Below are positions 53,173-62,776 of a DNA stretch of 64,000 nucleotides, piece by piece. The position numbers were made by a program, and so were the translations under genes. This DNA is from Enterobacter cloacae complex sp. R_G8. Lineage in GTDB: Bacteria; Pseudomonadota; Gammaproteobacteria; Enterobacterales; Enterobacteriaceae. Position 1 is the stretch's first letter. Every line of letters begins with the position of its first letter. The stretch lies in NCBI RefSeq assembly GCF_024599795.1, contig NZ_CP102246.1, positions 4,836,001 to 4,900,000 on the forward strand, written 5' to 3'. The notes under the pieces were generated by a model, which saw nothing but the letters and a program-made list of their open reading frames with translations, was not told the origin of the DNA and did not search any database.

Positions 53173-54867
53173 CTACTGCGCGGCTTTCTGGCTGCTTTCA
53201 GGCAGTTTACACCAGTTGTTATTCTCGTTAATCCCCCCGTCCGGCGAGGTATAACCCAGGCACCCCATAATGGTGTCGTATAGTTCAACGTGACGACGCG
53301 GTACCTTGATGTCGGCCTGCTGTTTCAGATGGGCAAACATTTTGGCTTTGTCAGGATTTTCCAGGTACTTATCTGACATCCACATAATCATCGGTACACG
53401 GAACTGTTCCGGCGGTGCCAGTTTGCGCGGCGTACCGTGCAAATGTTCCTTTTCGTTAATGGATTCACCGTGGTCTGCCGCATAGATGACAATCGCTTTC
53501 TTATCACGCAACTCATCAATCACACGGCTGAGGAACGTATCCACATAGAGAACCGAGTTATCGTAGGCGTTGATCAGTTCCTGCTTGCTGCAGTCTTTAT
53601 TAATACCGACACACTCAGGTTGCCACTTCGCAAAATCGCGCGTGTAACGCTGGTAGTAGCTGTAATGCGATCCTTTGGTATGCAGAATAACCAGATGTTT
53701 GCCCTGGGGATGGTTCTTCAGTGACTGGGACATTTCCTGAAGCAACAACATGTCATCCACGTTTTTACCGCGATTACGAGGCTCGGCACCAATCTGCTCA
53801 CGATAGGCGATGTTATCTGCCAGAGTGTTGGTGTAGAACCACATCTCACTTTGCATGGCGAACAAGTCTGAGCTGAAACCAAGCTGCTTCAGTACGGCAA
53901 AGACGTTCTGCTCTTTAAGGGTACGTTGTGGATTATCACTAGCCCCCCCCTCACGCACAAACATGCAGCGTAAGGAGAGCTTTGTGGCGGTATCACAAGA
54001 ATAGCCGCGGTAAGCCACCAGGTTCTTTTCCTGCGCCAGTTTAGGTGTGGTATCGCGGTCATAACCCAGAATACCCATATGATCCCAGCGCGTTGTCTCA
54101 CCGATAACAAACACGACGTAAGTATCATCGAGCCCGTCAGCGGGTGCCTCGTAGTGGAATTTTTTAGTCGGATTCATTAGCGATTTCACATCGCTGGATT
54201 CATCCGCCTGCGCCCAGGCATAGAGGCCTAACGCTGACAGCCAGTTTGATGGCAAATAAGAGTTGGCCACAACTCCGCCATAGCTTGGCATATCCACACC
54301 CGTTGCCTTTTCGATGCGTTTTTGCTGCTTTTCCATCAGGCGAATAGGCGCCCATACCAGCAAACCGGCCAGCAGGACCACAGCGACAGTGCGGATCCGC
54401 TGTCCGCGAGTGCGCAACTGGCGCAATAACGTATAGCGGCAGGTATTACTCCAGATAAAGAAGAGTGGGATTAGACAGGTCAAAATTGTCCAGACAATAA
54501 AGCCTTTTCCTACCACCTCTTTAGAGAGGTCAATGTCGGTGGTCATTACCGACGCAACAATACCGTAGCCAATGACCACGTTCATAAAGGTCATGTAATA
54601 GCTGGCAGCGGCGGAAATAATCACCACCAGCGAGGCCAGAATTTGCCACGTGCGGCGGCCAAAGAGTGAAAGCAAGCGTAGCAGGAAAAATGTAGCGAGG
54701 ACGGAGCCGAACACTTCAATAGCAGCAAAAATTCCATTTCTTACGGTGAGGTCTTCGAAATAACCTTCCACTCGTCTGAACAGCACCGCGCCATTCAGAA
54801 ATAATCCGATATAGACAGCCAGCATCAGACACAATCTTTGCTGGGTAATAGACCTAATGTATTTCAT
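53173..54867 (-). CDS. eptB: Kdo2-lipid A phosphoethanolamine 7''-transferase EptB
   Basis: EptB adds phosphoethanolamine to the outer Kdo of the LPS core. The 564-residue inner-membrane protein has about five N-terminal helices (roughly 12-30, 45-66, 75-105, 120-140, 160-175) and a periplasmic sulfatase-fold domain. The nucleophile is in VIGETTRWDHMG (Thr258), with FFAMQSEMWFYTN-type and YAADHGESINEKEHLHG metal motifs. Its length is close to the E. coli protein. The coding strand has a run of eight G (53943-53950) at REGGASDN, a possible slippage site. It lies next to the tRNA-Pro as in E. coli. Confidence 0.95.
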   Translation of the reverse strand: MKYIRSITQQRLCLMLAVYIGLFLNGAVLFRRVEGYFEDLTVRNGIFAAIEVFGSVLATFFLLRLLSLFGRRTWQILASLVVIISAAASYYMTFMNVVIGYGIVASVMTTDIDLSKEVVGKGFIVWTILTCLIPLFFIWSNTCRYTLLRQLRTRGQRIRTVAVVLLAGLLVWAPIRLMEKQQKRIEKATGVDMPSYGGVVANSYLPSNWLSALGLYAWAQADESSDVKSLMNPTKKFHYEAPADGLDDTYVVFVIGETTRWDHMGILGYDRDTTPKLAQEKNLVAYRGYSCDTATKLSLRCMFVREGGASDNPQRTLKEQNVFAVLKQLGFSSDLFAMQSEMWFYTNTLADNIAYREQIGAEPRNRGKNVDDMLLLQEMSQSLKNHPQGKHLVILHTKGSHYSYYQRYTRDFAKWQPECVGINKDCSKQELINAYDNSVLYVDTFLSRVIDELRDKKAIVIYAADHGESINEKEHLHGTPRKLAPPEQFRVPMIMWMSDKYLENPDKAKMFAHLKQQADIKVPRRHVELYDTIMGCLGYTSPDGGINENNNWCKLPESSQKAAQ

Positions 54868-55073
54868 TCAAACAACCCTGGGGGAAGGGGTATAAAGACC
54901 CGCCGAATCTCAGTGAGAAAGCAGACAGAGTAAGTAAATGCGTAAGAAAGCGTTATCAGAAACGTCTACAAGCGCGGTAAGTAGACCACAGCGGGAGAGA
55001 AAAGTGGCAGCAGAGAATGTGATCGGTGCAAATTTTTACAAAATAACAAGTCTGGAAGCGTATCGGAAAGAAA

Positions 55074-55098
55074 TAAAAGAGGCCGTTAAAGCCTCTTT
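55074..55098 (-). terminator. Terminator of yhjX
   Basis: On the minus strand AAAGAGGC pairs with GCCTCTTT and is followed by TATTTC. It starts nine bases after the yhjX stop. The arrangement argues against the small frame (54938-55126) read through it on the other strand. Confidence 0.8.
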
Positions 55099-55106
55099 CA
55101 GTCAGG

Positions 55107-56309
55107 TTATGCATGCGCTTCGTTAAACACTTCGCGCTGCGGTTGTCGAATCGTCGTCGACAGGGCCAGCGAAATAATCAACAGGGCGAATATCACGCAG
55201 AAGGTGACATAGAATCCGCCGAACAGTGACGCAATTAACGAACCGCAAATACTGCCGATACCGAACCCCAAGTAAATGACGCCGTAATTTTTCGCCAGGT
55301 TGTTCAGACCAAAGAACTCGCTCACCAGTGACGGGAACACCGTAATGGTACCGCCGAAGTTAAAGGCCACGCAGGCAATCGCCGCAAAGAAGGTCACTTC
55401 ATTCAGAGGCGCAAACAGCAGCGCCGCCATTCCCACCAGCGACACCACCTGTCCAAGGGTAATCACACGGATGCGGGCAATTTTATCGGACAGGATCCCC
55501 AGCACCAGACGACCAGACAGGTTAGCAATGGAGATCACCGTCACCGCGTTTGCCGCCGTCATGGCATCCAGCTTAACCATGCCCTGCGCGATATCTTTTG
55601 CCACACCAATCACATACAGACCACTCATGCAGGCCGTCAGGAACATCACCGCCAGCATCCAGTACTGGGGTTTACGCATGGATTGTGCCAGCGTGAAGTC
55701 ATTCTCTACCACGCCGTTAACGGTTTTTACCTCCTGCTGCGGCGCATCTTTCATCAGGGTTGCGCCAAACAGGATCATCACCAGAACAATAGCGCCCCAG
55801 ATCATAAAGGTTTTTTCGAGCCCCACAGAAGACAGCAGATGAGAGTCGATAAATTTAAATCCAAGACTGCCCAGACCATAAGAGCCTATGGCAAACGCAG
55901 AGATTAACCCTTTACGCTCCGGGAACCATTTAACGCAGTTTGACAGCGTCAGCAGATAACCGGCACCGTCCGCCAGACCGACCAGTACTCCGGCGCTCAG
56001 CCAGAGCATCATCAGGTTGTTGGAATGTGCCGTCAGGAAAAAGCCTAATCCCAGCAGGATCCCGGAGGCCATCGTGACGCGCTTCACGCCGAACCGCTCC
56101 TGCAACTTGCCTGCGACGGAAGAGGACAACGCCAGCCCAAGACTCAGTAAACCGAAAGAGAACGCCACCTGGCTGACCGGCGCGCCGAGCTTGTCGGACA
56201 GCGCACTGTTAAACAGGCTCCAGGTATAGACCGAGCCCAGCGCAAACTGAGTGACGATGGTGCCAAAAAGTGTCAGCCAGCGTGTACGGTTGTAGGAAGA
56301 TGTATTCAT
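55107..56309 (-). CDS. yhjX: MFS transporter YhjX
   Basis: YhjX is a twelve-helix major facilitator protein whose expression in E. coli responds to pyruvate through YpdA/YpdB; its substrate is not settled. The 400-residue sequence has GSVYTWSLFNSAL in helix 1, the loop motif GKLQERFGVKRV between helices 2 and 3, and the matching GILSDKIARIRVI in the second half. The ATG giving MNTSSYNRTRWLTLFG is used; the upstream frame adds 15 unlike residues. A near-perfect YpdB site lies upstream. Confidence 0.95.
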   Translation of the reverse strand: MNTSSYNRTRWLTLFGTIVTQFALGSVYTWSLFNSALSDKLGAPVSQVAFSFGLLSLGLALSSSVAGKLQERFGVKRVTMASGILLGLGFFLTAHSNNLMMLWLSAGVLVGLADGAGYLLTLSNCVKWFPERKGLISAFAIGSYGLGSLGFKFIDSHLLSSVGLEKTFMIWGAIVLVMILFGATLMKDAPQQEVKTVNGVVENDFTLAQSMRKPQYWMLAVMFLTACMSGLYVIGVAKDIAQGMVKLDAMTAANAVTVISIANLSGRLVLGILSDKIARIRVITLGQVVSLVGMAALLFAPLNEVTFFAAIACVAFNFGGTITVFPSLVSEFFGLNNLAKNYGVIYLGFGIGSICGSLIASLFGGFYVTFCVIFALLIISLALSTTIRQPQREVFNEAHA

Positions 56310-56392
56310 GGCAGTTGTCCTGCAAGAAAAAGTAAGGGAATTTGCTGAGGACAACGATAAACAAAACCCTGATCCGCCTGGGGGAAAACGGC

Positions 56393-56423
56393 ATGAAATG
56401 CAGGAGGAACGGAATGAAATGCC
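56393..56423 (-). promoter_or_regulatory. YpdB operator upstream of yhjX
   Basis: On the minus strand GGCATTTCAT (56414-56423) and TGCATTTCAT (56393-56402) are separated by exactly 11 bases. The E. coli YpdB response regulator binds two GGCATTTCAT repeats with an 11-base spacer in front of yhjX. The only change is one base in the promoter-proximal repeat. Confidence 0.88.
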
Positions 56424-56547
56424 TGGAATCAGGAATGAATGACCTTGTCGGGGAATGAAGCGAACGTTTGTTAGTGCCTGCTATCGCTACAAACCCCATG
56501 GATATTGTATTTAATATGTTATCGTTACGTTTTAAAAAGTTACAACG

Positions 56548-57246
56548 TCAGAAATTTGCACTCACGCCCAGCGTGTACAGAAACGCTTCTCCCGTCGTAT
56601 TGCCCTCCCCCTGCGCTAAGGAGGCATACGCCGCCATATGCGTGTTGAACGGAATATCGGTGCCTACGGTGACATCCATCCAGTTCCCATTTTGGGCCAG
56701 GGCGGGCGTTTGCGGCATCCCAAACTGGGACTTCCACTGGTTTTCACCATACTGCTGGTTATAGCTAATCTGCGCCCAGGGACGGAGATCGCCATAGTGC
56801 GTATCCACGCGCCAGCCAAGCGTACTCACGCTGGCATGCCAGAGAGGGTCGGTCAACGCCTGAGTTGTCACGCTATCACCAAACTCATTGATCATCATCG
56901 ACGTCGTGCCGTCATAACGCCACGCCACTACCGGGCCGGTCGTTATACGGCCTGACAGCGGAAAATTCCAGCCGACGCTCATGGCCCCGGCTGGCGTCAA
57001 GCCAGACGGCAGATTCAGAGCGAGCCCCGGTGCGTTTTGTGAGGACTGAATGCGTTCAGTCAGGATATCGTCATAACGCGGTTGGTGATCCGCATCCCAT
57101 GTATAACGTTCCGTCGTATTACTTTGCGGGTCTGAAACGATATATTCCTGTTGCCAGGCAAATGCTGAGTGACAAAAAAACAAACAGGCTGAGATCCCCA
57201 CCAGGCCAGAAACAGCATGGCGACCACTGATTTTTTTTATCATCAT
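56548..57246 (-). CDS. yhjY: Autotransporter beta-domain protein YhjY
   Basis: YhjY is an outer-membrane protein of unknown function. The 232-residue precursor has a signal peptide (ISACLFFCHSAFA) followed by a short passenger and an autotransporter-type beta-barrel. The alternating strands are visible (AMSVGWNFPLSGRITTGPVVAWRY, in part) and it ends in GVSANF with a terminal Phe. The ATG at 57246 has GGAG eight bases upstream. It lies between yhjX and tag as in E. coli and is divergent from tag. Confidence 0.9.
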   Translation of the reverse strand: MMIKKISGRHAVSGLVGISACLFFCHSAFAWQQEYIVSDPQSNTTERYTWDADHQPRYDDILTERIQSSQNAPGLALNLPSGLTPAGAMSVGWNFPLSGRITTGPVVAWRYDGTTSMMINEFGDSVTTQALTDPLWHASVSTLGWRVDTHYGDLRPWAQISYNQQYGENQWKSQFGMPQTPALAQNGNWMDVTVGTDIPFNTHMAAYASLAQGEGNTTGEAFLYTLGVSANF

Positions 57247-57407
57247 CAAAGCGACTCCAGAGAGAGCCGAATTCGGCGATTTTTATCATTGTTCAGAAAG
57301 AGTGTTAGGGCTTATGGCCCTGTATTAACTATTGTCTTTATACTAGACACGTCAAGCCTGACGGAATGAAATTTATAGCGATAACCGTGTCATAAGGGAG
57401 AAAACCG

Positions 57408-57989
57408 ATGCAACGTTGCGGTTGGGTAAGCCAGGATCAGCTCTATATCGACTATCACGATCGGGAATGGGGCGTGCCGGAAACGGACGGCAAAAAGCTT
57501 TTCGAGATGATCTGCCTGGAGGGTCAGCAGGCGGGTTTGTCATGGATTACGGTATTGAAGAAACGGGAAAACTACCGCAATGCCTTCCATCAGTTCGATC
57601 CCGTCCGGGTCGCCGCGATGACCGACGACGACGTGGAGCGACTGGTGCTGGATGCCGGTATCATCCGCCATCGCGGTAAGATCCAGGCCATCATCGGCAA
57701 TGCACGGGCTTACCTGGCAATGGAACAAAACGGTGAATCGTTCGCAGAGTTTGTCTGGACGTTTGTGAATAACGATCCGCAAATCACGCAGGCCACCACG
57801 CTCGCAGAAATTCCCGCTTCGACTCCGGCCTCAGACGCACTCTCGAAAGCGCTGAAAAAACGCGGCTTTAAGTTTGTCGGCTCCACCATCTGCTACGCCT
57901 TTATGCAGGCCTGTGGCCTGGTCAATGACCATGTTACCGGCTGCTTCTGTCATCCAGGAGGCCATCATGATCCGCAAATGGCAAAGTGA
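57408..57989 (+). CDS. tag: DNA-3-methyladenine glycosylase I
   Basis: Tag removes 3-methyladenine from alkylated DNA. The 193-residue protein has the N-terminal zinc Cys (MQRCGW) and His in YHDREWGVP, the FEMICLEGQQAGLSW substrate pocket with its conserved Glu, and the C-terminal zinc residues in NDHVTGCFCH. The amino terminus and length agree with the family. yiaC starts 23 bases before its end. Confidence 0.96.
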   Translation: MQRCGWVSQDQLYIDYHDREWGVPETDGKKLFEMICLEGQQAGLSWITVLKKRENYRNAFHQFDPVRVAAMTDDDVERLVLDAGIIRHRGKIQAIIGNARAYLAMEQNGESFAEFVWTFVNNDPQITQATTLAEIPASTPASDALSKALKKRGFKFVGSTICYAFMQACGLVNDHVTGCFCHPGGHHDPQMAK

Positions 57990-58413
57990 GAATACCGCGC
58001 CGCTTTTGAGCCTATGGCTCGAAAGCACCACCGAGGCGCACCCGTTTATCGAGGCGAGCTACTGGAAAGAGAACGAGGCCATGGTGCGGGACGTTTACCT
58101 GCCTTCAGCAGAAACCTGGGTCTGGGAACAGGATGGCGAACCTTACGGATTTATCAGCGTGATGCAGTCTCAGTTTATCGGCGCACTGTTTGTCGCACCG
58201 ACGTACATCGGGAAAGGCATCGGGCGTGCGCTGCTGAACCACGTTCAACAGCGCTTTCCGCACTTAAGCCTGGAGGTGTATCAGAAAAATGCCCGGGCGG
58301 TGAATTTCTACCATGCCCAGGGCTTTCGCATCGAAGACAGCGCCTGGCAGGAGGATACCCAACACCCGACGTGGATCATGAGCTGGCAGGCGGATCAAAC
58401 GCCGTTAAGGTAA
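57967..58413 (+). CDS. yiaC: GNAT N-acetyltransferase YiaC
   Basis: YiaC is a GNAT-fold acetyltransferase; the E. coli protein acts as a protein lysine acetyltransferase. The 148-residue sequence has the acetyl-CoA loop [13 protein letters not shown] and the late motif [19 protein letters not shown]. The ATG at 57967 gives MIRKWQSEN, and the start lies inside the end of tag. Its 3' end overlaps the convergent bisC by 38 bases. Confidence 0.92.
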   Translation: MIRKWQSENTAPLLSLWLESTTEAHPFIEASYWKENEAMVRDVYLPSAETWVWEQDGEPYGFISVMQSQFIGALFVAPTYIGKGIGRALLNHVQQRFPHLSLEVYQKNARAVNFYHAQGFRIEDSAWQEDTQHPTWIMSWQADQTPLR

Positions 58414-60703
58414 GCTCAGGACCCTGATATTTCTCGACCCAGGCCAGCGCCGTATTGCCCGCGCAGCCATTCCCCAGCTTCGAGCTGGGGAGATCTTTGG
58501 TCAGCACGTTAACGGCACCGTTTTTACAAATACCGCCCTCGTCCAGAGCCAGATCCGGCCACGCCCCCTGGTGGATGCAAATCACGCCAGGTTTGATTCC
58601 GTCGCTCACCACCGCCCCAGCCAATACCTGCCCACGGTGGTTCCAGACGCGCACCACATCACCATCGGCAATCCCGCGCGCTTTCGCATCTTCAGTATGA
58701 AGCGTGATCGGCTCCCGCCCGGCGACTGCATACTGCTCCCGCAGTGACGTATAGTTAAGCTGACTGTGCAGACGATGTGCAGGGTGTGCGGATAACACCT
58801 GGAGCTGCTCCGGCTGGGCATTGCCGTGCCACTCGTCCGGCTCAAGCCATGTCGGATGCGCAGGACAATCCGCGTACCCAAAGCGGGCAATGCGCTCGCT
58901 GTAGATCACGATCTTCCCGCTCTCGGTTTTCAGCGGATGGTTCTCCGGGTCGCGACGGAAATCAGCGAAACGGACAAACTGCGCGTTCTGCTCGCTCTCC
59001 GGCATTTCAAATATCGCGTTCGCTTCCCAGAATTCAGCAAACGGCGGCAGCGTCACGCCCTGAGCTGCACCGCGCTGAGCGGCAATCTGATAGAACGTTT
59101 CCAGCCACTCAAGATCGGTTTTCCCTTCGGTGAAACGCTCACGACCGCCCGCTTCCCAGCGTTCGCTCAGTTCCGCAAATACGTCAAAATCATCCCGCGC
59201 TTCATCACGCGGTGCCACCACGCGCTTCATTGGCACCATATGCTGATTGCTGTAATCACCGGTCATGGTGAGATCGTTACGCTCATACGAGGTGGTGGCC
59301 GGCAGTACGATATCGGCATGTTTGGCCGAGGCGGTCCAGAAGCATTCCGAAATGACCACCAGCTCCGGCTTCTGCCAGGCGCGGATCAGACGATTGGTGT
59401 CCTGATGGTGCGTGAAATTCGACCCGCCCGCCCACCAGACAAATTTAATATCCGGGAAATGACGATCCAGGCCGTTGTGCTGATAAAACCCGCCCGGGTT
59501 TTCCAGGGCTTCAACAATACGCGCCACCGGAATTTTATCGACAGCATCAACACCCCCCTGTACCGACCCCTGCATGGAGGCCAGCACGGCGGCTCTGCGG
59601 GTGGGGTTGCCGCCATTGGCGAAGTGATATGAGAGCCCAAACCCACCGCCCGGGGTACCAATTTGCCCGAGCATCGCGGCCAGCGTCACCAGCATCCAGT
59701 GTTTCTGCTCGCCAAACTGCTGGCGCTGCATGCCCCAACCGGACATCAACATCGTGGTGTTTTCATGGAACAACGCTGCCAGTTCGCGGAGTTTGTCCGC
59801 AGGAATGCCACAAATATCGGCTGCCCACGCTGCCGTTTTGGCAACACCATCCGTTTTCCCCGTCAGATAATCGGCGAATGTGTCGAAGCCCGAAGTACAA
59901 CGCGCGAGGAAGTCGGCGTCGTGCCAGTCATTCTCCACCAGCGTATGGGCGATACCCAGCATCATCGCCACGTCGGTACCCATATGCGGGGCGAGCCATT
60001 CGGCGCTGTCACCAAAGAAATCCATGGTTTCAGAGCGCATGGGGTCAATACAGATGATGCGCTTACCGCTCTTGCGCAGCGCATCAAAATAGCCAATACC
60101 CTGCTCGTCGGAAGCATTCCAGGCAATTTTCAGCGTGTTGAGAGGGTTGGCACTCCACAGCACCACCACCTCGGTATGCTCCAGTACCAGCGGCCAGCTG
60201 GTCTGCTGCTGATAAACCTCATTACCGCCGACGACGTACGGCATGATCGCCTGCGCCGCGCCAGTGGAGTAATCCCCCAGATGGCCCGTGTAGCCGCCAG
60301 CCAGGCTCATGTAGCGCTGCAGTAATGTCGATGCTTTATGCAGCACGCCGTTGGATCGCCAGCCGTAAGAGCCGGCAAAAATGGATGCAGGCCCGTAGCT
60401 GTCGCGGATGCGCTTGTGCTGGGCGTGGATCAGCGCCAGCGCGTCATCCCAGCTCACACGTACAAACTCATCCTGTCCCCGAATGCCCTGCGGCTTGTCC
60501 GGCGAAGCCAGAAATCCTTTACGCACCATCGGCCAGCGCACGCGGGTTTTGCTGTGCACCTGATCGCGAACGACGGTCTGTAAAGAGTTGGGGTGTTGTG
60601 TTGGCAATGCCCCACGGGAAGACAGGACATTTTCGCCGTCAGTTTCAACCAGCATCGGTCCCCAGTGGGCGGCGGTCAGAATGGTTTTTGTTGAGGTGCT
60701 CAA
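58376..60703 (-). CDS. bisC: Biotin sulfoxide reductase
   Basis: BisC is a cytoplasmic molybdopterin enzyme that reduces biotin sulfoxide and methionine sulfoxide. The 775-residue protein belongs to the DMSO reductase family: [11 protein letters not shown] (molybdenum-ligand Ser), [25 protein letters not shown] and [16 protein letters not shown]. There is no N-terminal Fe-S cysteine motif and no Tat signal, as in BisC. The start appears to be TTG at 60703 with AGGAG eight bases before it. The end overlaps yiaC. Confidence 0.95.
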   Translation of the reverse strand: MSTSTKTILTAAHWGPMLVETDGENVLSSRGALPTQHPNSLQTVVRDQVHSKTRVRWPMVRKGFLASPDKPQGIRGQDEFVRVSWDDALALIHAQHKRIRDSYGPASIFAGSYGWRSNGVLHKASTLLQRYMSLAGGYTGHLGDYSTGAAQAIMPYVVGGNEVYQQQTSWPLVLEHTEVVVLWSANPLNTLKIAWNASDEQGIGYFDALRKSGKRIICIDPMRSETMDFFGDSAEWLAPHMGTDVAMMLGIAHTLVENDWHDADFLARCTSGFDTFADYLTGKTDGVAKTAAWAADICGIPADKLRELAALFHENTTMLMSGWGMQRQQFGEQKHWMLVTLAAMLGQIGTPGGGFGLSYHFANGGNPTRRAAVLASMQGSVQGGVDAVDKIPVARIVEALENPGGFYQHNGLDRHFPDIKFVWWAGGSNFTHHQDTNRLIRAWQKPELVVISECFWTASAKHADIVLPATTSYERNDLTMTGDYSNQHMVPMKRVVAPRDEARDDFDVFAELSERWEAGGRERFTEGKTDLEWLETFYQIAAQRGAAQGVTLPPFAEFWEANAIFEMPESEQNAQFVRFADFRRDPENHPLKTESGKIVIYSERIARFGYADCPAHPTWLEPDEWHGNAQPEQLQVLSAHPAHRLHSQLNYTSLREQYAVAGREPITLHTEDAKARGIADGDVVRVWNHRGQVLAGAVVSDGIKPGVICIHQGAWPDLALDEGGICKNGAVNVLTKDLPSSKLGNGCAGNTALAWVEKYQGPELTLTAFDPPASS

Positions 60704-60867
60704 AGCGTGCGCTCCTGGTTGCGTGCAGGTTTACGGTCTTGTTATTGAGGCCGTTTATGGTTTGTCACAAATTTCAGAGTTATCCCCGGAATTTTCTCCG
60801 TATCCGGACGTCATAATCAACTGCCACGTCCGTCGTGGCAAAGAATAAAAAGGATTAAGGAAAGAAG

Positions 60868-61530
60868 ATGAAAAAACGCGTACTCGTTATTGCCGCTCTG
60901 GTGAGCGGTGCACTGGCGGTTTCTGGCTGCACAACAAACCCATACACCGGTGAACGCGAAGCGGGTAAATCCGGCATCGGCGCGGGTATCGGTTCACTGG
61001 TCGGGGCGGGTGTCGGTGCGCTCTCCTCCTCCAAAAAGGATCGCGGTAAAGGCGCGCTGATTGGCGCAGCGGCAGGCGCAGCGCTCGGTGGCGGCGTCGG
61101 TTATTACATGGATGTACAGGAAGCGAAACTGCGCGACAAAATGAAAGGCACCGGCGTGAGCGTCACGCGCAGCGGTGACAACATCATCCTGAATATGCCT
61201 AACAACGTGACCTTCGACAGCAGCAGCGCAACGCTGAAACCAGCCGGTGCGAACACCCTGACCGGCGTGGCGATGGTGCTGAAAGAGTACAACAAGACCG
61301 CCGTGAACGTGATTGGCTACACCGACAGCACCGGCAGCCAGGATCTGAACATGCGTCTGTCTCAGCAGCGTGCTGATTCCGTAGCCAGCTCGCTGATCAC
61401 CCAGGGCGTTGAAGCGACCCGTATCCGCACCAGCGGCATGGGCCCGGCAAACCCTATCGCCAGCAACAGCACGGCGGAAGGCAAAGCGCAGAACCGCCGC
61501 GTTGAAATTACGTTAAGTCCAATTCAGTAA
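60868..61530 (+). CDS. yiaD: OmpA-like outer-membrane lipoprotein YiaD
   Basis: YiaD is an outer-membrane lipoprotein that can suppress bamD defects in E. coli. The 220-residue precursor has the lipobox LAVSGC (Cys21), a Gly-rich central segment (GIGAGIGSLVGAGVGAL; GAAAGAALGGGVGYYMD) and a C-terminal OmpA peptidoglycan-binding domain with NVTFDSSSATLKPAG, GYTDSTGSQDLNMRLSQQRA (in part) and NRRVEI. A palindromic repeat follows. Confidence 0.95.
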   Translation: MKKRVLVIAALVSGALAVSGCTTNPYTGEREAGKSGIGAGIGSLVGAGVGALSSSKKDRGKGALIGAAAGAALGGGVGYYMDVQEAKLRDKMKGTGVSVTRSGDNIILNMPNNVTFDSSSATLKPAGANTLTGVAMVLKEYNKTAVNVIGYTDSTGSQDLNMRLSQQRADSVASSLITQGVEATRIRTSGMGPANPIASNSTAEGKAQNRRVEITLSPIQ

Positions 61531-61538
61531 TCGCATTT

Positions 61539-61582
61539 CCCCCTCTCCCCGTGGGAGAGGGGGTGAGGGCATCAGACCGCAC
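61539..61582. repeat. Intergenic palindrome after yiaD
   Basis: CCCTCTCCCC-GT-GGGAGAGGGG is followed by GTGAGGGCATCAGACCGCAC. The same flank, inverted, stands at 2253-2274, so the repeated unit is longer than the palindrome alone. Confidence 0.8.
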
Positions 61583-61655
61583 ACCCCGGCATGAACCCCT
61601 TGCCATCGTTGATTTTCCCGCTAAGGTATTCTCACTAAAGTCAGGGAATTCAGTG

Positions 61656-62672
61656 ATGAGCAAACCAACGCGGGCCACCATCAGCGACGTGGCGAAAGCC
61701 GCCAGAACCGGTAAAACCAGTATTTCACGCTATCTCAACGGCGAGAAACACCTGCTTTCCGATGCGCTGCTGGCACGAATTGAACAGGCCATTGCCGATC
61801 TCGACTACCGCCCCAGCATCATGGCGCGCGGGCTTAAACGTGGCCGTACCCGTCTTATCGGACTTATCATCGCCGATATCACCAACCCCTACTCGGTAAA
61901 CGTGCTGAGCGGTATCGAAGCCGCCTGTCGCGAGAAAGGTTTTACCCCGCTGGTCTGTAACACCAACAACGAGGTGGATCAGGAGCTGCATTATCTCGAT
62001 CTGCTGCGCAGCTACCAGGTGGAAGGTATCGTGGTCAATGCCGTGGGGATGCGGGAGGAAGGGTTAAACCGGCTACAGCAATCTTCCCTGCCGATGGTAC
62101 TTATCGACCGTAAAATCCCGGAGTTCGCCTGCGACGTCGTCGGGCTGGATAACACCCAGGCAGCCACGACTGCCACCGAACATCTGATCGAACAGGGCTT
62201 CGAAGCAATCCTGTTCCTGAGCGAACCGCTGGGCATGGTGAATACCCGTCGCGAGCGACTGAGCGCATTTCGCGCCACGCTTGAGCGCTATCCTGGCGTG
62301 ATCGCCGAAAATGCCGAAACCCCGCTTCATGAAGCCGACCAGCTCGACAATACCCTGCGCCAGTTCCACACCCGCCACCGCGGAATGCGCAAAGCCGTCA
62401 TCTCCGCCAACGGGGCGCTGACCCTCCAGGTCGCCCGCTCACTCAAACGCATTGGTCTGCACTGGGGCAGCGATATCGGTCTGCTGGGCTTCGATGAACT
62501 GGAGTGGGCTGAACTGGCCGGCGTAGGCATTACCACGCTGAAACAACCCACCTGGCAAATCGGCTATGCCGCTGTTGAACAAGTGGTTCGTCGCATTGAA
62601 GGGATCAGCGATGCCGTGCGCGAGCAGGTGTTTTCCGGCGAGCTGATTGTTCGCGGCTCCACAGCCCGTTAA
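61656..62672 (+). CDS. LacI-family regulator, probably of ketogluconate use
   Basis: This 338-residue repressor has the LacI helix-turn-helix (TISDVAKAARTGKTSISRYLN), the hinge helix region YRPSIMARGLKRGRT and a periplasmic-binding-protein-like effector domain (LIGLIIADITNPYSVNVLSGIE in part; VISANGALTLQVARSL). The ATG at 61656 follows GGGA; the open frame upstream reads through a palindromic repeat. The genes downstream and the palindrome before them suggest a PtxS-like regulator. Effector and targets are inferred. Confidence 0.88.
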   Translation: MSKPTRATISDVAKAARTGKTSISRYLNGEKHLLSDALLARIEQAIADLDYRPSIMARGLKRGRTRLIGLIIADITNPYSVNVLSGIEAACREKGFTPLVCNTNNEVDQELHYLDLLRSYQVEGIVVNAVGMREEGLNRLQQSSLPMVLIDRKIPEFACDVVGLDNTQAATTATEHLIEQGFEAILFLSEPLGMVNTRRERLSAFRATLERYPGVIAENAETPLHEADQLDNTLRQFHTRHRGMRKAVISANGALTLQVARSLKRIGLHWGSDIGLLGFDELEWAELAGVGITTLKQPTWQIGYAAVEQVVRRIEGISDAVREQVFSGELIVRGSTAR

Positions 62673-62680
62673 TTTCCCCT

Positions 62681-62696
62681 TGTGATGTCGATCATA
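62681..62696. promoter_or_regulatory. Probable CRP site before the epimerase gene
   Basis: TGTGA-TGTCGA-TCATA matches the CRP consensus arms with one mismatch. It lies eight bases after the regulator stop codon and about 50 bases upstream of the -10 candidate TAATAG (62742). Confidence 0.5.
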
Positions 62697-62720
62697 AATT
62701 CAACATCCTGAACTTTTCTT

Positions 62721-62734
62721 TGGAACCGGTTCCA
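62721..62734. promoter_or_regulatory. Perfect LacI-family operator before the epimerase gene
   Basis: TGGAACCGGTTCCA is a perfect 14-base palindrome lying between TTGGAA (62720) and TAATAG (62742), a possible -35/-10 pair with a 16-base spacer. Binding there would block the promoter. It differs from the PtxS operator TGAAACCGGTTTCA only at the symmetric third positions from each end. Confidence 0.8.
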
Positions 62735-62776
62735 TCTAGCGTAATAGTATCGATGTGCGTTGGATGGAGTCCAAAG

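Noticed and set aside
54938..55126. A 62-codon frame between eptB and yhjX on the plus strand
   Set aside because: It reads through the yhjX terminator and into the end of yhjX, has no good ribosome site and no recognisable homology.
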